A DNA stretch of 64,000 bases from Streptomyces niveus (lineage in GTDB: Bacteria; Actinomycetota; Actinomycetes; Streptomycetales; Streptomycetaceae): NCBI RefSeq assembly GCF_002009175.1, contig NZ_CP018047.1:6758001-6822000 (forward strand). Direction: 5' to 3'. The notes beneath the pieces were generated by a model. It searched no databases. It was not told the DNA's origin and saw only the letters and a program-made list of their open reading frames with translations. Below, in pieces: positions 16,047-24,650 of the stretch (within the stretch, counting starts at the first letter, position 1; each line of letters opens with the position of its first letter). The translations under genes were made by a program, and so were the position numbers.

Positions 16047-16057
16047 GGCGTGATCCG

Positions 16058-16093
16058 CCGCCCCCGGAGAGGCCGTCAGCCTCCCGGGGGCGG
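16058..16093. terminator. Hairpin between thrS and the channel gene
   Basis: Arms CCGCCCCCGG-AGAGGC and GCCT-CCCGGGGGCGG pair with a small bulge around a CGTCA loop. It lies just after the thrS stop and overlaps the last codons of the convergent channel gene. Confidence 0.65.
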
Positions 16094-16801
16094 TACGTCG
16101 CCGAGTGGCGGCGGTACGTCGTCCGGAGGCGGGATCCCGCGCTCCGCCCGGCTCGCCCGGTCCTCCCGGCCGAAGACCTGGATCAGCCACGAGGAGAACG
16201 AGCCGGTCACCGCGCCCAGCAGCGCCACACCACAGACCATCAGGAAGACCGCGAACACCCGGCCGAGCGATGTCACCGGGGTGACGTCGCCGTACCCCAC
16301 CGTGGTGATCGCCGAGCAGGCCCACCACACCGAGTCCCCGAAGGTCCGGATGGTGGCCCCCGGCGCGCCGCGCTCCTGCTGGTAGACCGCGAGCGCCGCG
16401 GCGAAGCTCAGCAGTCCGGCCGTCACCGCCGCGTACAGCATCACCCGCCCGTACAGGGTCAGCCGCGGCTGGTCGCGGCGCCGCTGGACCGCCACGTATG
16501 TGTTCACGATCCGCACCGGGCGAAGCAGCGGCAGCAGCAGGACGACCGTGTCCAGCCAGTGCTTGGTGACGAAGTGCGCTCCCTGGCCGCTGAACACCAG
16601 ACGCACCGCGTAGTCCACCGCGAACAGGGCCCAGATCGCGAACAGGAGCCACAGCGCGACATCGCGCACGACGGGGTCGCTGCTCCGGTTCAGTACGCAC
16701 ACCGCGTAACAGGCGAGGAAGAGCAGCGAGGCGAAGAGCAGCGGCACTTCGACGCGCCGCTCCCAGTCGTGCAGCCGCTCGGTTCGGTTCCGGACACGCA
16801 T
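16076..16801 (-). CDS. Potassium channel family protein
   Basis: A 241-residue voltage-gated-type ion channel subunit. Hydrophobic segments S1-S4 occupy residues about 17-110 (with RPVRIVNTYVAVQRRR as a modest S4), followed by a pore loop bearing the K+ selectivity filter ITTVGYGD and a last helix VFAVFLMVCGVALLGAV. The C-terminus is short, basic then Pro-rich (PPPDDVPPPLGDVPPPGG), with no RCK domain. It would form a tetrameric K+ channel in the cytoplasmic membrane. ATG 16801 starts a natural basic N-terminus; an in-frame ATG at 16852 would add 17 Arg/Pro-rich residues. Confidence 0.9.
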   Translation of the reverse strand: MRVRNRTERLHDWERRVEVPLLFASLLFLACYAVCVLNRSSDPVVRDVALWLLFAIWALFAVDYAVRLVFSGQGAHFVTKHWLDTVVLLLPLLRPVRIVNTYVAVQRRRDQPRLTLYGRVMLYAAVTAGLLSFAAALAVYQQERGAPGATIRTFGDSVWWACSAITTVGYGDVTPVTSLGRVFAVFLMVCGVALLGAVTGSFSSWLIQVFGREDRASRAERGIPPPDDVPPPLGDVPPPGG

Positions 16802-16865
16802 CGCGTCAGCATGGCCGGGGCGTCGCCGGGCGGGCCCGCCGACACGCTCCACCGGGCCGAAGTCA

Positions 16866-16879
16866 TATGCTTCACAGCA
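16866..16879 (+). promoter_or_regulatory. -10 hexamer for leaderless HIT-gene transcript
   Basis: TATGCT (16866-16871), 7 nt, then ATG 16879. This spacing decides the start over the upstream in-frame ATG 16867, which lies inside the hexamer. Confidence 0.55.
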
Positions 16880-17427
16880 TGACGAGCGAGCCGGAGCAGC
16901 AGATCGGAGTGGGTACCCAGGACGCGTTCCAGCGCCTGTGGACGCCCCACCGGATGGCCTACATCCAGGGCGAGAACAAGCCCACCGGTCCGAACGCGGA
17001 CGACGGCTGTCCCTTCTGCTCCATCCCGCGCAAGTCCGACGAGGACGGGCTCGTCATCGCCCGCGGCGAATCCGTCTACGCGGTGCTGAACCTCTATCCG
17101 TACAACGGCGGCCACCTCATGGTCGTACCGTTCCGGCACGTCGCCGACTACACGGAGCTGGACGCGGACGAGACCGTCGAACTGGCCGCGTTCACCAAGC
17201 GGGCGATGACCGCGCTGCGTACGGCGTCCGGGGCGCACGGCTTCAACATCGGCATGAACCAGGGCACCGTCGCGGGGGCGGGCATCGCCGCCCATCTGCA
17301 CCAGCACGTCGTGCCGCGCTGGGGCGGCGACGCCAACTTCATGCCCGTCGTCGCGCACACGAAGGTGCTGCCCCAACTGCTCGCCGACACACGGGTGATG
17401 CTGGCGGACGCCTGGCCCGAGGCGTAG
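16879..17427 (+). CDS. HIT-family (Ap4A phosphorylase-like) hydrolase
   Basis: A 182-residue histidine-triad protein. CPFCSIPRKSDEDGLVIARGE carries the CxxC often found in this subfamily, LNLYPYNGGHLMVVPFRHV is the HIT core, and AHLHQHVVPRW is the His triad with the nucleophile His. The close mycobacterial relative, next to thrS and pgsA as here, is a diadenosine tetraphosphate phosphorylase, so dinucleoside polyphosphate cleavage is the likely activity. In mycobacteria this gene starts the phosphatidylinositol-mannoside operon; here it is separated from pgsA by two minus-strand genes. Confidence 0.93.
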   Translation: MTSEPEQQIGVGTQDAFQRLWTPHRMAYIQGENKPTGPNADDGCPFCSIPRKSDEDGLVIARGESVYAVLNLYPYNGGHLMVVPFRHVADYTELDADETVELAAFTKRAMTALRTASGAHGFNIGMNQGTVAGAGIAAHLHQHVVPRWGGDANFMPVVAHTKVLPQLLADTRVMLADAWPEA

Positions 17428-17477
17428 CGCTCGCGCCACATCCGCCCGGCCGGCGCGCGGACGTCCGCCGTCACCAC

Positions 17478-19130
17478 CTACGCGTCGTACACGTCGACCT
17501 TCTTCGGTGTCGGGTCCTGGACCGCGCCGCTGAGGGACGAGGAGCGGCTGCCGAAGCGCTCGGTGTCCACGCCGTTCTCGTTCAGTACCCGCAGGGCCGC
17601 CGCGTGCGCCACCCGCAGCACCGGCGTGGCCGCGCGCATCGCGTCGTCGGCCATGAAGCGGTGCCGCCAGGGCTTGTCCGCCCACGCGTGCCGCAGGCCG
17701 AAGGGCTCGGGCAGCGACAGCTTCCCACCTAGGAAGTCGAGGATCGGCGGATACCAGGTGAAGGGGGCGCGGACCGCGAGCCGCACCGCCTCCTTCGGCT
17801 CCACCAGCGGCAGATTGTGGGAAGTGGTCTCCCAGAACCTGACCGTCTTGGGCTTGGTGACCGTCTTCGGCGACGGCTTCGAGAAGAAGAGGGGGTTCAC
17901 CGGCCCCAGCGCGTGACCCGTCACCTCGATGCGCAGTGTTTCGTGCAGGACCGTCACCGTGATCATCATGGTGATGATCAGCTGGCCGTCCCAGAGGACG
18001 AACTGCACACCCAGATAGTGCCGGTCACCGGCGCCGAACTGCTGGTGGTTGCAGATCCGCTGTATCTCGTGCGGTTTGACCTGGTACGCCTCGACGTCCT
18101 GACCCTCCGGCCTGCTGACCGATCCGGCGTTCTCGTCGACCGGCCGTACGATCCAGTGCTTGACCTCGGGCTTGGGGAAACCGCCGGAGTTGAGAGGGCC
18201 GCGCTCCAGCATCTTCAGCTGGTCGTGCATCGCCCTTATGACGTCGTAGCTGCGGAACTGGTGGATCTCCTTTCCGGCCTCCTTGGGAACCAGCTCCTCC
18301 GCGAGGGTCCAGTTGCCCCACCGGGTACCCATGCCGAGTATCCCCTTGGGGCCCGCGTAGAAGACCGCGTTGGAACGCTGCTCGGCGGTCAGCTTCTCCA
18401 GCCCGTGACGCAGCCCCTCCCGCGCCGTCTCGTCGGGGTGCCCCGGCACCGCCTCGGGGACCTTGGCACCGAGCCCGCCGCCCGCCAGGAGGCCGCTCCA
18501 GCACTCCCGCAGTTCCTTCGCCGTCGTCTCACAGATCCGCTTGGCCAGCAGCCAGCCGATGACGGGCGCGATGATCACACCGCGCAGATACCAGCCGAGG
18601 AACCCCGTGAACGGCAGCGCCACCAGGAACACCACCGCCAGCGCGCCCACACCGAGCAGCAGGGCGCCGCCGATCGCACCGGCCTTCTTGTCCTTCGAAC
18701 CCGCCAGCGTCCTGCGCAACTGGAAGACACCGATCCACAGCAGCGCCCCCGGCAGGAACAGCAGCCCGAACAGGACGGTCACGAGAGTGAGCCGGGTGTC
18801 GCGCTCCTTGCGGATGTGATTCGCCGCCAGGCAGTGCTCCACCACGGACTGCGGCTCCGTACCGAAGGACTGGATGAGCGCGGCACGGCCGCCGCCCAGC
18901 ATCCGCGTCTGCACCGCGCGCGAGAACGCCTCGCCCAGATTCGGCTCGAACAGCGACACCTTGCCCTTCTTCACCTCGGACTTGTGCCACTCGCTGTTCG
19001 CCTTGAGGATCTCCTCCACCGGGCTGTCGCGATACGCCGCCGAGGCCAGGGCATGCGTGGCCGCCGTCTGACCCGCCGACCCCTGAAGTGGAACCTGGGC
19101 CCCAGGAGAGAAATCGAATCCGTCCGACAC
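17478..19130 (-). CDS. Membrane protein, unknown
   Basis: A 550-residue protein I do not recognise. Order: polar N-terminus (about 100 residues), two pairs of hydrophobic helices (about 118-145 and 160-195), a third hydrophobic stretch (LRGVIIAPVIGWLL), then a long soluble region of about 340 residues with many aromatic residues and a beta-rich LGVQFVLWDGQLIITMMITVTVLHETLRIEV segment split here by position 380-410. The soluble part probably faces the cytoplasm. GTG 19130 is chosen over an upstream start at 19178 because GGGGCGGACA precedes it and the added residues are Arg/Ser-rich and non-conserved in character. Confidence 0.7.
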   Translation of the reverse strand: MSDGFDFSPGAQVPLQGSAGQTAATHALASAAYRDSPVEEILKANSEWHKSEVKKGKVSLFEPNLGEAFSRAVQTRMLGGGRAALIQSFGTEPQSVVEHCLAANHIRKERDTRLTLVTVLFGLLFLPGALLWIGVFQLRRTLAGSKDKKAGAIGGALLLGVGALAVVFLVALPFTGFLGWYLRGVIIAPVIGWLLAKRICETTAKELRECWSGLLAGGGLGAKVPEAVPGHPDETAREGLRHGLEKLTAEQRSNAVFYAGPKGILGMGTRWGNWTLAEELVPKEAGKEIHQFRSYDVIRAMHDQLKMLERGPLNSGGFPKPEVKHWIVRPVDENAGSVSRPEGQDVEAYQVKPHEIQRICNHQQFGAGDRHYLGVQFVLWDGQLIITMMITVTVLHETLRIEVTGHALGPVNPLFFSKPSPKTVTKPKTVRFWETTSHNLPLVEPKEAVRLAVRAPFTWYPPILDFLGGKLSLPEPFGLRHAWADKPWRHRFMADDAMRAATPVLRVAHAAALRVLNENGVDTERFGSRSSSLSGAVQDPTPKKVDVYDA

Positions 19131-19296
19131 TGTCCGCCCCCATCGCCGCGAGCATCTGCTGCTGCGCCCTTTTCCCAACTACCGTGCCCCGCACACCTGC
19201 TGAGCTGGGGCGCATCACAGCGTAACCGGGGCACACGCTCCGCGTCAGGGAGAAACCGGACCGGGCGCGTAACGTCCCCTTCGGCGTCCCACCGGC

Positions 19297-21510
19297 TCAG
19301 GCCACCACGGCGGCTCCGGCGCTCTCCCGGAACCGCTCCACCAGGTGGAGCGGCATCGCCTCGTGCCGGGCGTACGAGCGGCTGAACCGGCCCGTCCCGT
19401 GCGACACCGACCGCAGATCGATCGCGTACCGGCCGATCTCGATCTCCGGCACCTCGGCCCGTACGACCGTCCGCCCCTGCCCGGCCTGATCGGTGCCGAC
19501 CACCCGGCCGCGCCGTCCCGACAGATCGCTCATCACGGGGCCCACGTACTCGTCGGGGATCACCACCTCCACCACTGCGACCGGCTCCAGCAGTTCGATA
19601 CGGGCGTCGGCGGACGCCTCGCGCAGCGCCAGCGCTCCCGCCGTCTGGAAAGCGGCGTCGGAGGAGTCCACGGAGTGCGACTTGCCGTCGACCAGCGTCA
19701 CCCGCACGTCGACCAGCGGATGCCCGGCGGCGACACCGCGCGCGGCCTGCGCCCGCACGCCCTTCTCCACGGAGGCGACGAACTGCCGGGGCACCGTGCC
19801 GCCGACGACCTTGTCGACGAACTCGACACCGGACCCGGCGGGCAGCGGCTCGACCTCGATCTCGCAGATCGCGAACTGACCGTGGCCGCCGGACTGTTTG
19901 ACGTGCCTCCCGCGCCCCGCCGCCCGCTCGCCGAAGGTCTCACGCAGTGGCACCTTGTGCGGTACGACGTCCACCTGGACGCCGTAGCGGTGGCGCAGCC
20001 GCTCCAGGGCCACGTCCATGTGCGCCTCGCCGAGGCACCACAGGACGACCTGGCGGGTGGCCTGATTCTGCTCCAGCCGCATCGTCGGATCCTCGGCGGC
20101 CAGCCGCGCGAGCCCCTGCGACAGCTTGTCCTCGTCCGACGTGCTGTGCGCCTCCACGGCGAGCGGCAGCAGCGGGTCGGGCATGGCCCAGGGCCGCATC
20201 AGCAGCGGATCGTCCCGGGCGGAGAGGGTGTCGCCGGTCTCGGCGCACGACAGCTTCGCCACACACGCCAGATCGCCCGCGACACAACTGCCCAGCGCGC
20301 GCTGCTGCTTGCCGAAGGGCGCCGACAGCGCGCCGATCCGTACCTCCACGTCGTGGTCCTCGTGGCCCCGGTCGGTGAGACCGTGCCCCGAGACGTGCAC
20401 CGTCTCGTCGGGCCGCAGGGTGCCGGAGAAGACCCGGACGAGGGAGAGCCGGCCGACGTACGGGTCCGAGGCCGTCTTCACGACCTCCGCGACCAGCGGA
20501 CCGCGCGGGTCGCAGACCGGGCGCGGGCGCGCCGAGCCCTGCGGGGTGGTCACCTCGGGCGCGGGGCGCTCCAGCGGGGTGGGGAAACCGCCGGTGATCA
20601 GTTCGAGCAGCTCGACCGTGCCGAGGCCCTGACGGGCACCGTCGGCGGCGGGCGCCGCCGCGAGGACGGGGTGGAAGACACCGCGGGCGACGGCCTTCTC
20701 CAGATCGTCCACGAGGGTCCGCTCGTCGATCTCGCCGCCGCCCAGATAGTGCTCCATGAGCGTCTCGTCCTCGCTCTCGGCGATGATCCCCTCGATCAGC
20801 CGGTCACGGGCCTCGTCGATGAGCGGCAGCCGGTCGGGACCGGGCGCCAGCTCCTCACGGGTGCCGGAGGAGTAGTCGTGGATCCGCCGCGAGAGCAGTC
20901 CGGTGAGCCCGGTGACCGGCGCGTGACCGTCGGGGCCCACGGGCCCGTACACCGGCAGGTGGAGCGGCAGGACGGCGTCGGGGTCGTCGCCGCCGAAGAT
21001 CCGGCCGCAGAGCCGGGTCAGCTCGTCGAAGCCGACGCGGGCGGTCTCCAGATGCGTCACGACGATGGCGCGCGGCATGCCGACGGCGGCGCACTCCTCC
21101 CACACCGCGCGGGTGGCGCCGGCCACGGCCTCCGCCTCCTGGGCGGCCGAGACGACGAAGAGGGCCGCGTCCGCCGCGCGCAGACCGGCCCTCAGCTCCC
21201 CGACGAAATCCGCGTAGCCGGGGGTGTCCAGCAGATTGATCTTGTATCCGCCCCACTCCAGCGGGACGAGGGACAGCTGTACGGAACGTTGCTGCCGGTG
21301 CTCGATCTCGTCGTAGTCCGAGACGGTGCCGCCGTCCTCCACGCGGCCGGCCCGGGTGAGCGCCCCGGCGGTCAGCGCCAGGGCCTCGACGAGAGTGGTC
21401 TTGCCGGATCCGCTGTGGCCGACCAGCACCACGTTCCGTACGGAGGAGGGCCGGTCGACCGTCGTCGCCCTTCCGGCGGCCCCGGGATGCCCGTTCGCCT
21501 TGTCGCCCAT
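19297..21510 (-). CDS. Elongation factor G-like protein (EF-G2)
   Basis: A 737-residue translational GTPase. P-loop GHSGSGKTT (31-39), G3 DTPGYADF, then domains II-V ending with the EF-G C-terminal domain. It differs from canonical EF-G: the P-loop is not AHIDAGKTT, and the G4 guanine-specificity motif NKxD is replaced by THLE in VVTHLETARVGFDE. It matches the actinobacterial EF-G2/FusA2 class, whose role is not translocation as such and remains unsettled. GGGAGG 7 nt before ATG 21510 fixes the start. Divergent from pgsA. Confidence 0.9.
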   Translation of the reverse strand: MGDKANGHPGAAGRATTVDRPSSVRNVVLVGHSGSGKTTLVEALALTAGALTRAGRVEDGGTVSDYDEIEHRQQRSVQLSLVPLEWGGYKINLLDTPGYADFVGELRAGLRAADAALFVVSAAQEAEAVAGATRAVWEECAAVGMPRAIVVTHLETARVGFDELTRLCGRIFGGDDPDAVLPLHLPVYGPVGPDGHAPVTGLTGLLSRRIHDYSSGTREELAPGPDRLPLIDEARDRLIEGIIAESEDETLMEHYLGGGEIDERTLVDDLEKAVARGVFHPVLAAAPAADGARQGLGTVELLELITGGFPTPLERPAPEVTTPQGSARPRPVCDPRGPLVAEVVKTASDPYVGRLSLVRVFSGTLRPDETVHVSGHGLTDRGHEDHDVEVRIGALSAPFGKQQRALGSCVAGDLACVAKLSCAETGDTLSARDDPLLMRPWAMPDPLLPLAVEAHSTSDEDKLSQGLARLAAEDPTMRLEQNQATRQVVLWCLGEAHMDVALERLRHRYGVQVDVVPHKVPLRETFGERAAGRGRHVKQSGGHGQFAICEIEVEPLPAGSGVEFVDKVVGGTVPRQFVASVEKGVRAQAARGVAAGHPLVDVRVTLVDGKSHSVDSSDAAFQTAGALALREASADARIELLEPVAVVEVVIPDEYVGPVMSDLSGRRGRVVGTDQAGQGRTVVRAEVPEIEIGRYAIDLRSVSHGTGRFSRSYARHEAMPLHLVERFRESAGAAVVA

Positions 21511-21734
21511 GATCATGCCTCCCGATCGATCGCACGGTGAGGAGCGGGGCGCGGGCAACGGGAGCCGCGCGGCGGCTCCGGCGACGCCCACGGTGGTCCT
21601 TCGAGCTTTCCACTCGCGTCGGCCCGCGTCCATACGTGGGGTGGGCGCCCCGGCGGTGGAGCCGGTCGGGGCTGGCTACGATGGGGCGGCCGGTGGCCGA
21701 TGGGGCGGCCGGTCAACCGACCGTCGGGAAGGCC

Positions 21735-22391
21735 ATGCTGAACAAGTACGCGCGTGCATTCTTTACGCGTGTCCTCACCCCGTTCGCCGCGTTTCTGCTC
21801 CGCCGGGGGGTGAGTCCCGACGCTGTGACGCTCATCGGTACGGCGGGAGTGATGGCCGGAGCGCTGTTCTTCTACCCCCGCGGAGAGTTCTTCTGGGGCA
21901 CCATCGTCATCACGCTCTTCGTCTTCTCCGACCTCGTCGACGGCAACATGGCGCGGCAGGCCGGAATCTCCAGCCGGTGGGGAGCCTTCCTCGACTCCAC
22001 GCTCGACCGGGTCGCCGACGGCGCGGTCTTCGGCGGATTCGCGCTCTGGTACGCGGGGACCGGCGACAACAACGTGCTGTGCGCCGTGTCGATCTTCTGC
22101 CTGGCCAGCGGCCAGGTCGTCTCGTACACCAAGGCCCGTGGCGAGTCCATCGGACTGCCCGTGGCGGTCAACGGACTCATCGAGCGCGCCGAGCGGCTGG
22201 TCATCTCGCTGGTGGCGGCGGGTCTCGCGGGGCTCCACGCGTTCGGCGTGCCCGGTATCCAGATCCTGCTGCCGATCGCGCTCTGGGTGGTGGCCGCCGG
22301 CAGTCTGGTGACCCTCGGACAGCGCGTCGTGACCGTACGGCGGGAGTCCGCCGAGGCGGACGCCGCCAGTGCGAGCGAGTCCGCCTCATGA
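21735..22391 (+). CDS. pgsA: CDP-alcohol phosphatidyltransferase, likely phosphatidylinositol phosphate synthase
   Basis: A 218-residue integral membrane enzyme. The CDP-OH-P signature DGx2ARx8-9Gx3Dx3D is present in DLVDGNMARQAGISSRWGAF followed by LDSTLDRVADG (residues about 70-100); those Asp bind the metal and CDP-diacylglycerol. Four to six hydrophobic helices follow. In actinobacteria the homologue next to the PatA-like acyltransferase and pimA joins CDP-diacylglycerol to inositol-1-phosphate, giving phosphatidylinositol phosphate. GGGAAGG precedes ATG 21735; TACGAT at 21677-21682 is a plausible -10. The stop overlaps the next start (ATGA). Confidence 0.9.
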   Translation: MLNKYARAFFTRVLTPFAAFLLRRGVSPDAVTLIGTAGVMAGALFFYPRGEFFWGTIVITLFVFSDLVDGNMARQAGISSRWGAFLDSTLDRVADGAVFGGFALWYAGTGDNNVLCAVSIFCLASGQVVSYTKARGESIGLPVAVNGLIERAERLVISLVAAGLAGLHAFGVPGIQILLPIALWVVAAGSLVTLGQRVVTVRRESAEADAASASESAS

Positions 22392-23359
22392 GCGGGGCGC
22401 GGGACCGGATCGTCGACGCGCTCTACGGGCTCGGCTGGAGCACCGTCAAGAAGCTCCCCGAACCGGCGGCCAACGCACTCGGCAGGACCATCGCCGACAC
22501 CGTGTGGAAGCGGCGCGGCGCCAATGTGCTGCGGCTCGAATCGAATCTGGCCCGGGTGGAGCCGGACGCGGGCCCCGAGCGCCTGGCGGAGCTGTCGAAG
22601 GCCGGCATGCGCTCGTACATGCGGTACTGGATGGAGTCGTTCCGGCTGCCCGTCTGGAGCGCGGAACGGGTACGCGACAGCGTCGAGATCAAGGACATCC
22701 ATCTCCTCAACGAGGGCCTGGAGAGCGGGCGGGGCGTCGTCCTCGCCCTGCCGCACCTCGCCAACTGGGATCTGGCGGGGGCCTGGCTGACCCGGGGGAT
22801 GGGCGTTCCGTTCACGACCGTCGTGGAACGGCTGAAGCCCGAATCACTCTTCGACCGCTTCGTCGAGTACCGCGAGAGCCTCGGTATGGAGGTGCTGCCG
22901 CACACCGGCGGCAGCGCCTTCGGGACGCTCGCCAGGCGGCTGCGGGCCGGTGGCCTGGTCTGTCTGGTCGCCGACCGCGATCTGTCCGCGTCGGGCGTCG
23001 AGGTGACGTTCTTCGGTGAGAGGACACGGATGCCGGCCGGGCCCGCGATGCTGGCGCAGCAGACCGGGGCGCTGCTGTTCCCGGTGACGCTCAACTTCGA
23101 CGGTCCGAAGCTCATGCGGGGGCGGGTGTATCCGGCCGTCGAGGTGCCGGAGACAGGCAAACGGGCCGAGAAGTCGTCCGTGATGACACAGGCCCTGGCG
23201 GACAAGTTCGCCGTCGGCATCGCCGAGCACCCGGAGGACTGGCACATGCTGCAACGTCTGTGGCTCGCGGACCTCGAACCACGTACCGGCGACGGTGCCG
23301 CGGAAGCGGGAAGCGCCCAGGGCGCCGGGAGCGCCGAGCGTGCCGGGGGGACCGGGTGA
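22388..23359 (+). CDS. Lipid A/PIM-type acyltransferase (HtrB/PatA family)
   Basis: A 323-residue lysophospholipid acyltransferase. ALPHLANWDLAGAW holds the acyltransferase HxxxxD-type catalytic motif (H-L-A-N-W-D, about residue 122-127), and CLVADRDLSASGVEVTFFGE plus MPAGPAMLAQQTGALLFPV are further family blocks. By position between pgsA and pimA it is the counterpart of mycobacterial Rv2611c, which acylates the mannose of phosphatidylinositol mannosides. The C-terminal 25 residues are a Gly/Ala-rich tail. Start and stop both overlap neighbours by 4 nt, indicating tight coupling. Confidence 0.9.
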   Translation: MSGARDRIVDALYGLGWSTVKKLPEPAANALGRTIADTVWKRRGANVLRLESNLARVEPDAGPERLAELSKAGMRSYMRYWMESFRLPVWSAERVRDSVEIKDIHLLNEGLESGRGVVLALPHLANWDLAGAWLTRGMGVPFTTVVERLKPESLFDRFVEYRESLGMEVLPHTGGSAFGTLARRLRAGGLVCLVADRDLSASGVEVTFFGERTRMPAGPAMLAQQTGALLFPVTLNFDGPKLMRGRVYPAVEVPETGKRAEKSSVMTQALADKFAVGIAEHPEDWHMLQRLWLADLEPRTGDGAAEAGSAQGAGSAERAGGTG

Positions 23360-24519
23360 AGATCGGCATCGTCTGCCCGTACTCCTGGGACGTACCGGGC
23401 GGAGTGCAGTTCCACATCAGGGATCTCGCGGACCATCTGATCCGCCTCGGCCACGAGGTCTCGGTGCTCGCGCCCGCCGACGACGACACACCGCTCCCGC
23501 CGTTCGTGGTCTCCGCCGGGCGGGCCGTACCCGTCCCGTACAACGGCTCCGTCGCCCGGCTGAACTTCGGCTTCCTGGCGGCGGCCCGGGTACGGCGATG
23601 GCTGCACGACGGCACCTTCGACGTCATCCACATCCACGAGCCCACGGCGCCCTCGCTGGGACTGCTCACCTGCTGGGCGGCGCAGGGGCCGATCGTCGCG
23701 ACGTTCCACACGTCGAATCCGCGCTCGCGCGTGATGCTCGCCGCGTATCCGATCCTCCAGCCGGCGCTGGAGAAGATAAGCGCGCGGATCGCCGTCAGCG
23801 AGTACGCGCGGCGCACACTGGTCGAGCACCTGGGCGGCGACGCGGTCGTCATCCCCAACGGTGTCGACGTCGGCTTCTTCTCCGAGGCCGGGGTCAACCC
23901 CGAGTGGCAGGGCGGCACGATCGGCTTCGTCGGGCGCATCGACGAACCCCGCAAGGGGCTGCCCGTCCTGATGAAGGCCCTGCCGAGGATCCTCGAAGCC
24001 TTCCCGGAGACCAGGCTGCTGGTCGCCGGGCGCGGTGACGAGAAGGAGGCGGTGGAGTCGCTTCCCAAGAAGATGCGTGAGCGCGTCGAATTCCTCGGCA
24101 TGGTGAGCGACGAGGACAAGGCACGGCTGCTGCGCAGTGTCGACGTGTACGTGGCGCCCAACACCGGGGGCGAGAGCTTCGGCATCATCCTGGTCGAGGC
24201 GATGTCGGCGGGCGCGGCGGTGCTGGCGAGCGACCTGGACGCGTTCGCGCAGGTCCTTGACCAGGGCGAGGCGGGCGAGCTGTTCGCCAACGAGGACGCG
24301 GACGCGCTGGCCGAGGCGGCCGTACGGCTCCTGGGGGACCCGGAGCGCCGCGACGAGCTGCGCCGGCGCGGGAGCGCGCATGTGCGGCGCTTCGACTGGT
24401 CGACGGTGGGGGCGGACATCCTGGCGGTCTACGAGACGGTGACCGACGGGGCGGCGTCGGTGGCGACGGATGAACGCGTAGGCCTCCGCGCCCGCTTCGG
24501 CCTGGCCACCCGCGACTGA
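23356..24519 (+). CDS. pimA: Phosphatidylinositol mannosyltransferase
   Basis: A 387-residue GT4 (GT-B fold) glycosyltransferase. The N-terminal domain begins KIGIVCPYSWDVPGGVQFHI with the conserved GGV donor/acceptor loop; VIHIHEPTAPSLG and IPNGVDVGFF follow, and the C-terminal donor domain has FVGRIDEPRKGLPVL and the E-x7-E motif in NTGGESFGIILVEAMSAG. It adds mannose from GDP-mannose to phosphatidylinositol at the cytoplasmic face, first step of PIM synthesis. GTG 23356 overlaps the preceding stop. It ends the three-gene operon; a hairpin and repeat follow. Confidence 0.93.
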   Translation: MKIGIVCPYSWDVPGGVQFHIRDLADHLIRLGHEVSVLAPADDDTPLPPFVVSAGRAVPVPYNGSVARLNFGFLAAARVRRWLHDGTFDVIHIHEPTAPSLGLLTCWAAQGPIVATFHTSNPRSRVMLAAYPILQPALEKISARIAVSEYARRTLVEHLGGDAVVIPNGVDVGFFSEAGVNPEWQGGTIGFVGRIDEPRKGLPVLMKALPRILEAFPETRLLVAGRGDEKEAVESLPKKMRERVEFLGMVSDEDKARLLRSVDVYVAPNTGGESFGIILVEAMSAGAAVLASDLDAFAQVLDQGEAGELFANEDADALAEAAVRLLGDPERRDELRRRGSAHVRRFDWSTVGADILAVYETVTDGAASVATDERVGLRARFGLATRD

Positions 24520-24528
24520 GCGGCCGGC

Positions 24529-24570
24529 CGGGCGGGCTCATTTGAGCCCGTCCGGCGATTGAGGACACCG
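24529..24570. repeat. Dispersed Streptomyces intergenic repeat with hairpin
   Basis: GGGCTCA/TGAGCCC arms (24534-24540 and 24543-24549) followed by GTCCGGCGATTGAGGA. The combination of a GCCCG hairpin and TCCGGCGATTGAGGAC recurs in intergenic regions of many Streptomyces genomes, to my knowledge; only one copy is in this window. It may terminate the pimA operon. Confidence 0.55.
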
Positions 24571-24597
24571 GGGGTCCGGGGGCCCGTCCCCGGTTTC

Positions 24598-24617
24598 GGG
24601 AAGGGGCGGGGTGGGGG
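24598..24617 (+). other. Potential G-quadruplex motif
   Basis: Four G-runs (GGG, GGGG, GGGG, GGGGG) separated by 2, 1 and 1 nt lie just upstream of the -10 hexamer at 24637. The same G-tract can instead pair with the C-tract at 24623-24634 as a hairpin. Confidence 0.5.
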
Positions 24618-24636
24618 AACACGCCCCCGCCCCCAG

Positions 24637-24650
24637 TAGCCTGCCGTTCG
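24637..24650 (+). promoter_or_regulatory. -10 hexamer for leaderless LemA-like transcript
   Basis: TAGCCT (24637-24642), 7 nt, then GTG 24650, with no ribosome binding site. The -35 region falls on the G-rich tract. Confidence 0.5.

Noticed and set aside
19345..21540. 731-codon plus-strand frame
   Set aside because: Antisense of the EF-G2 gene; no motifs and shadow-type composition.
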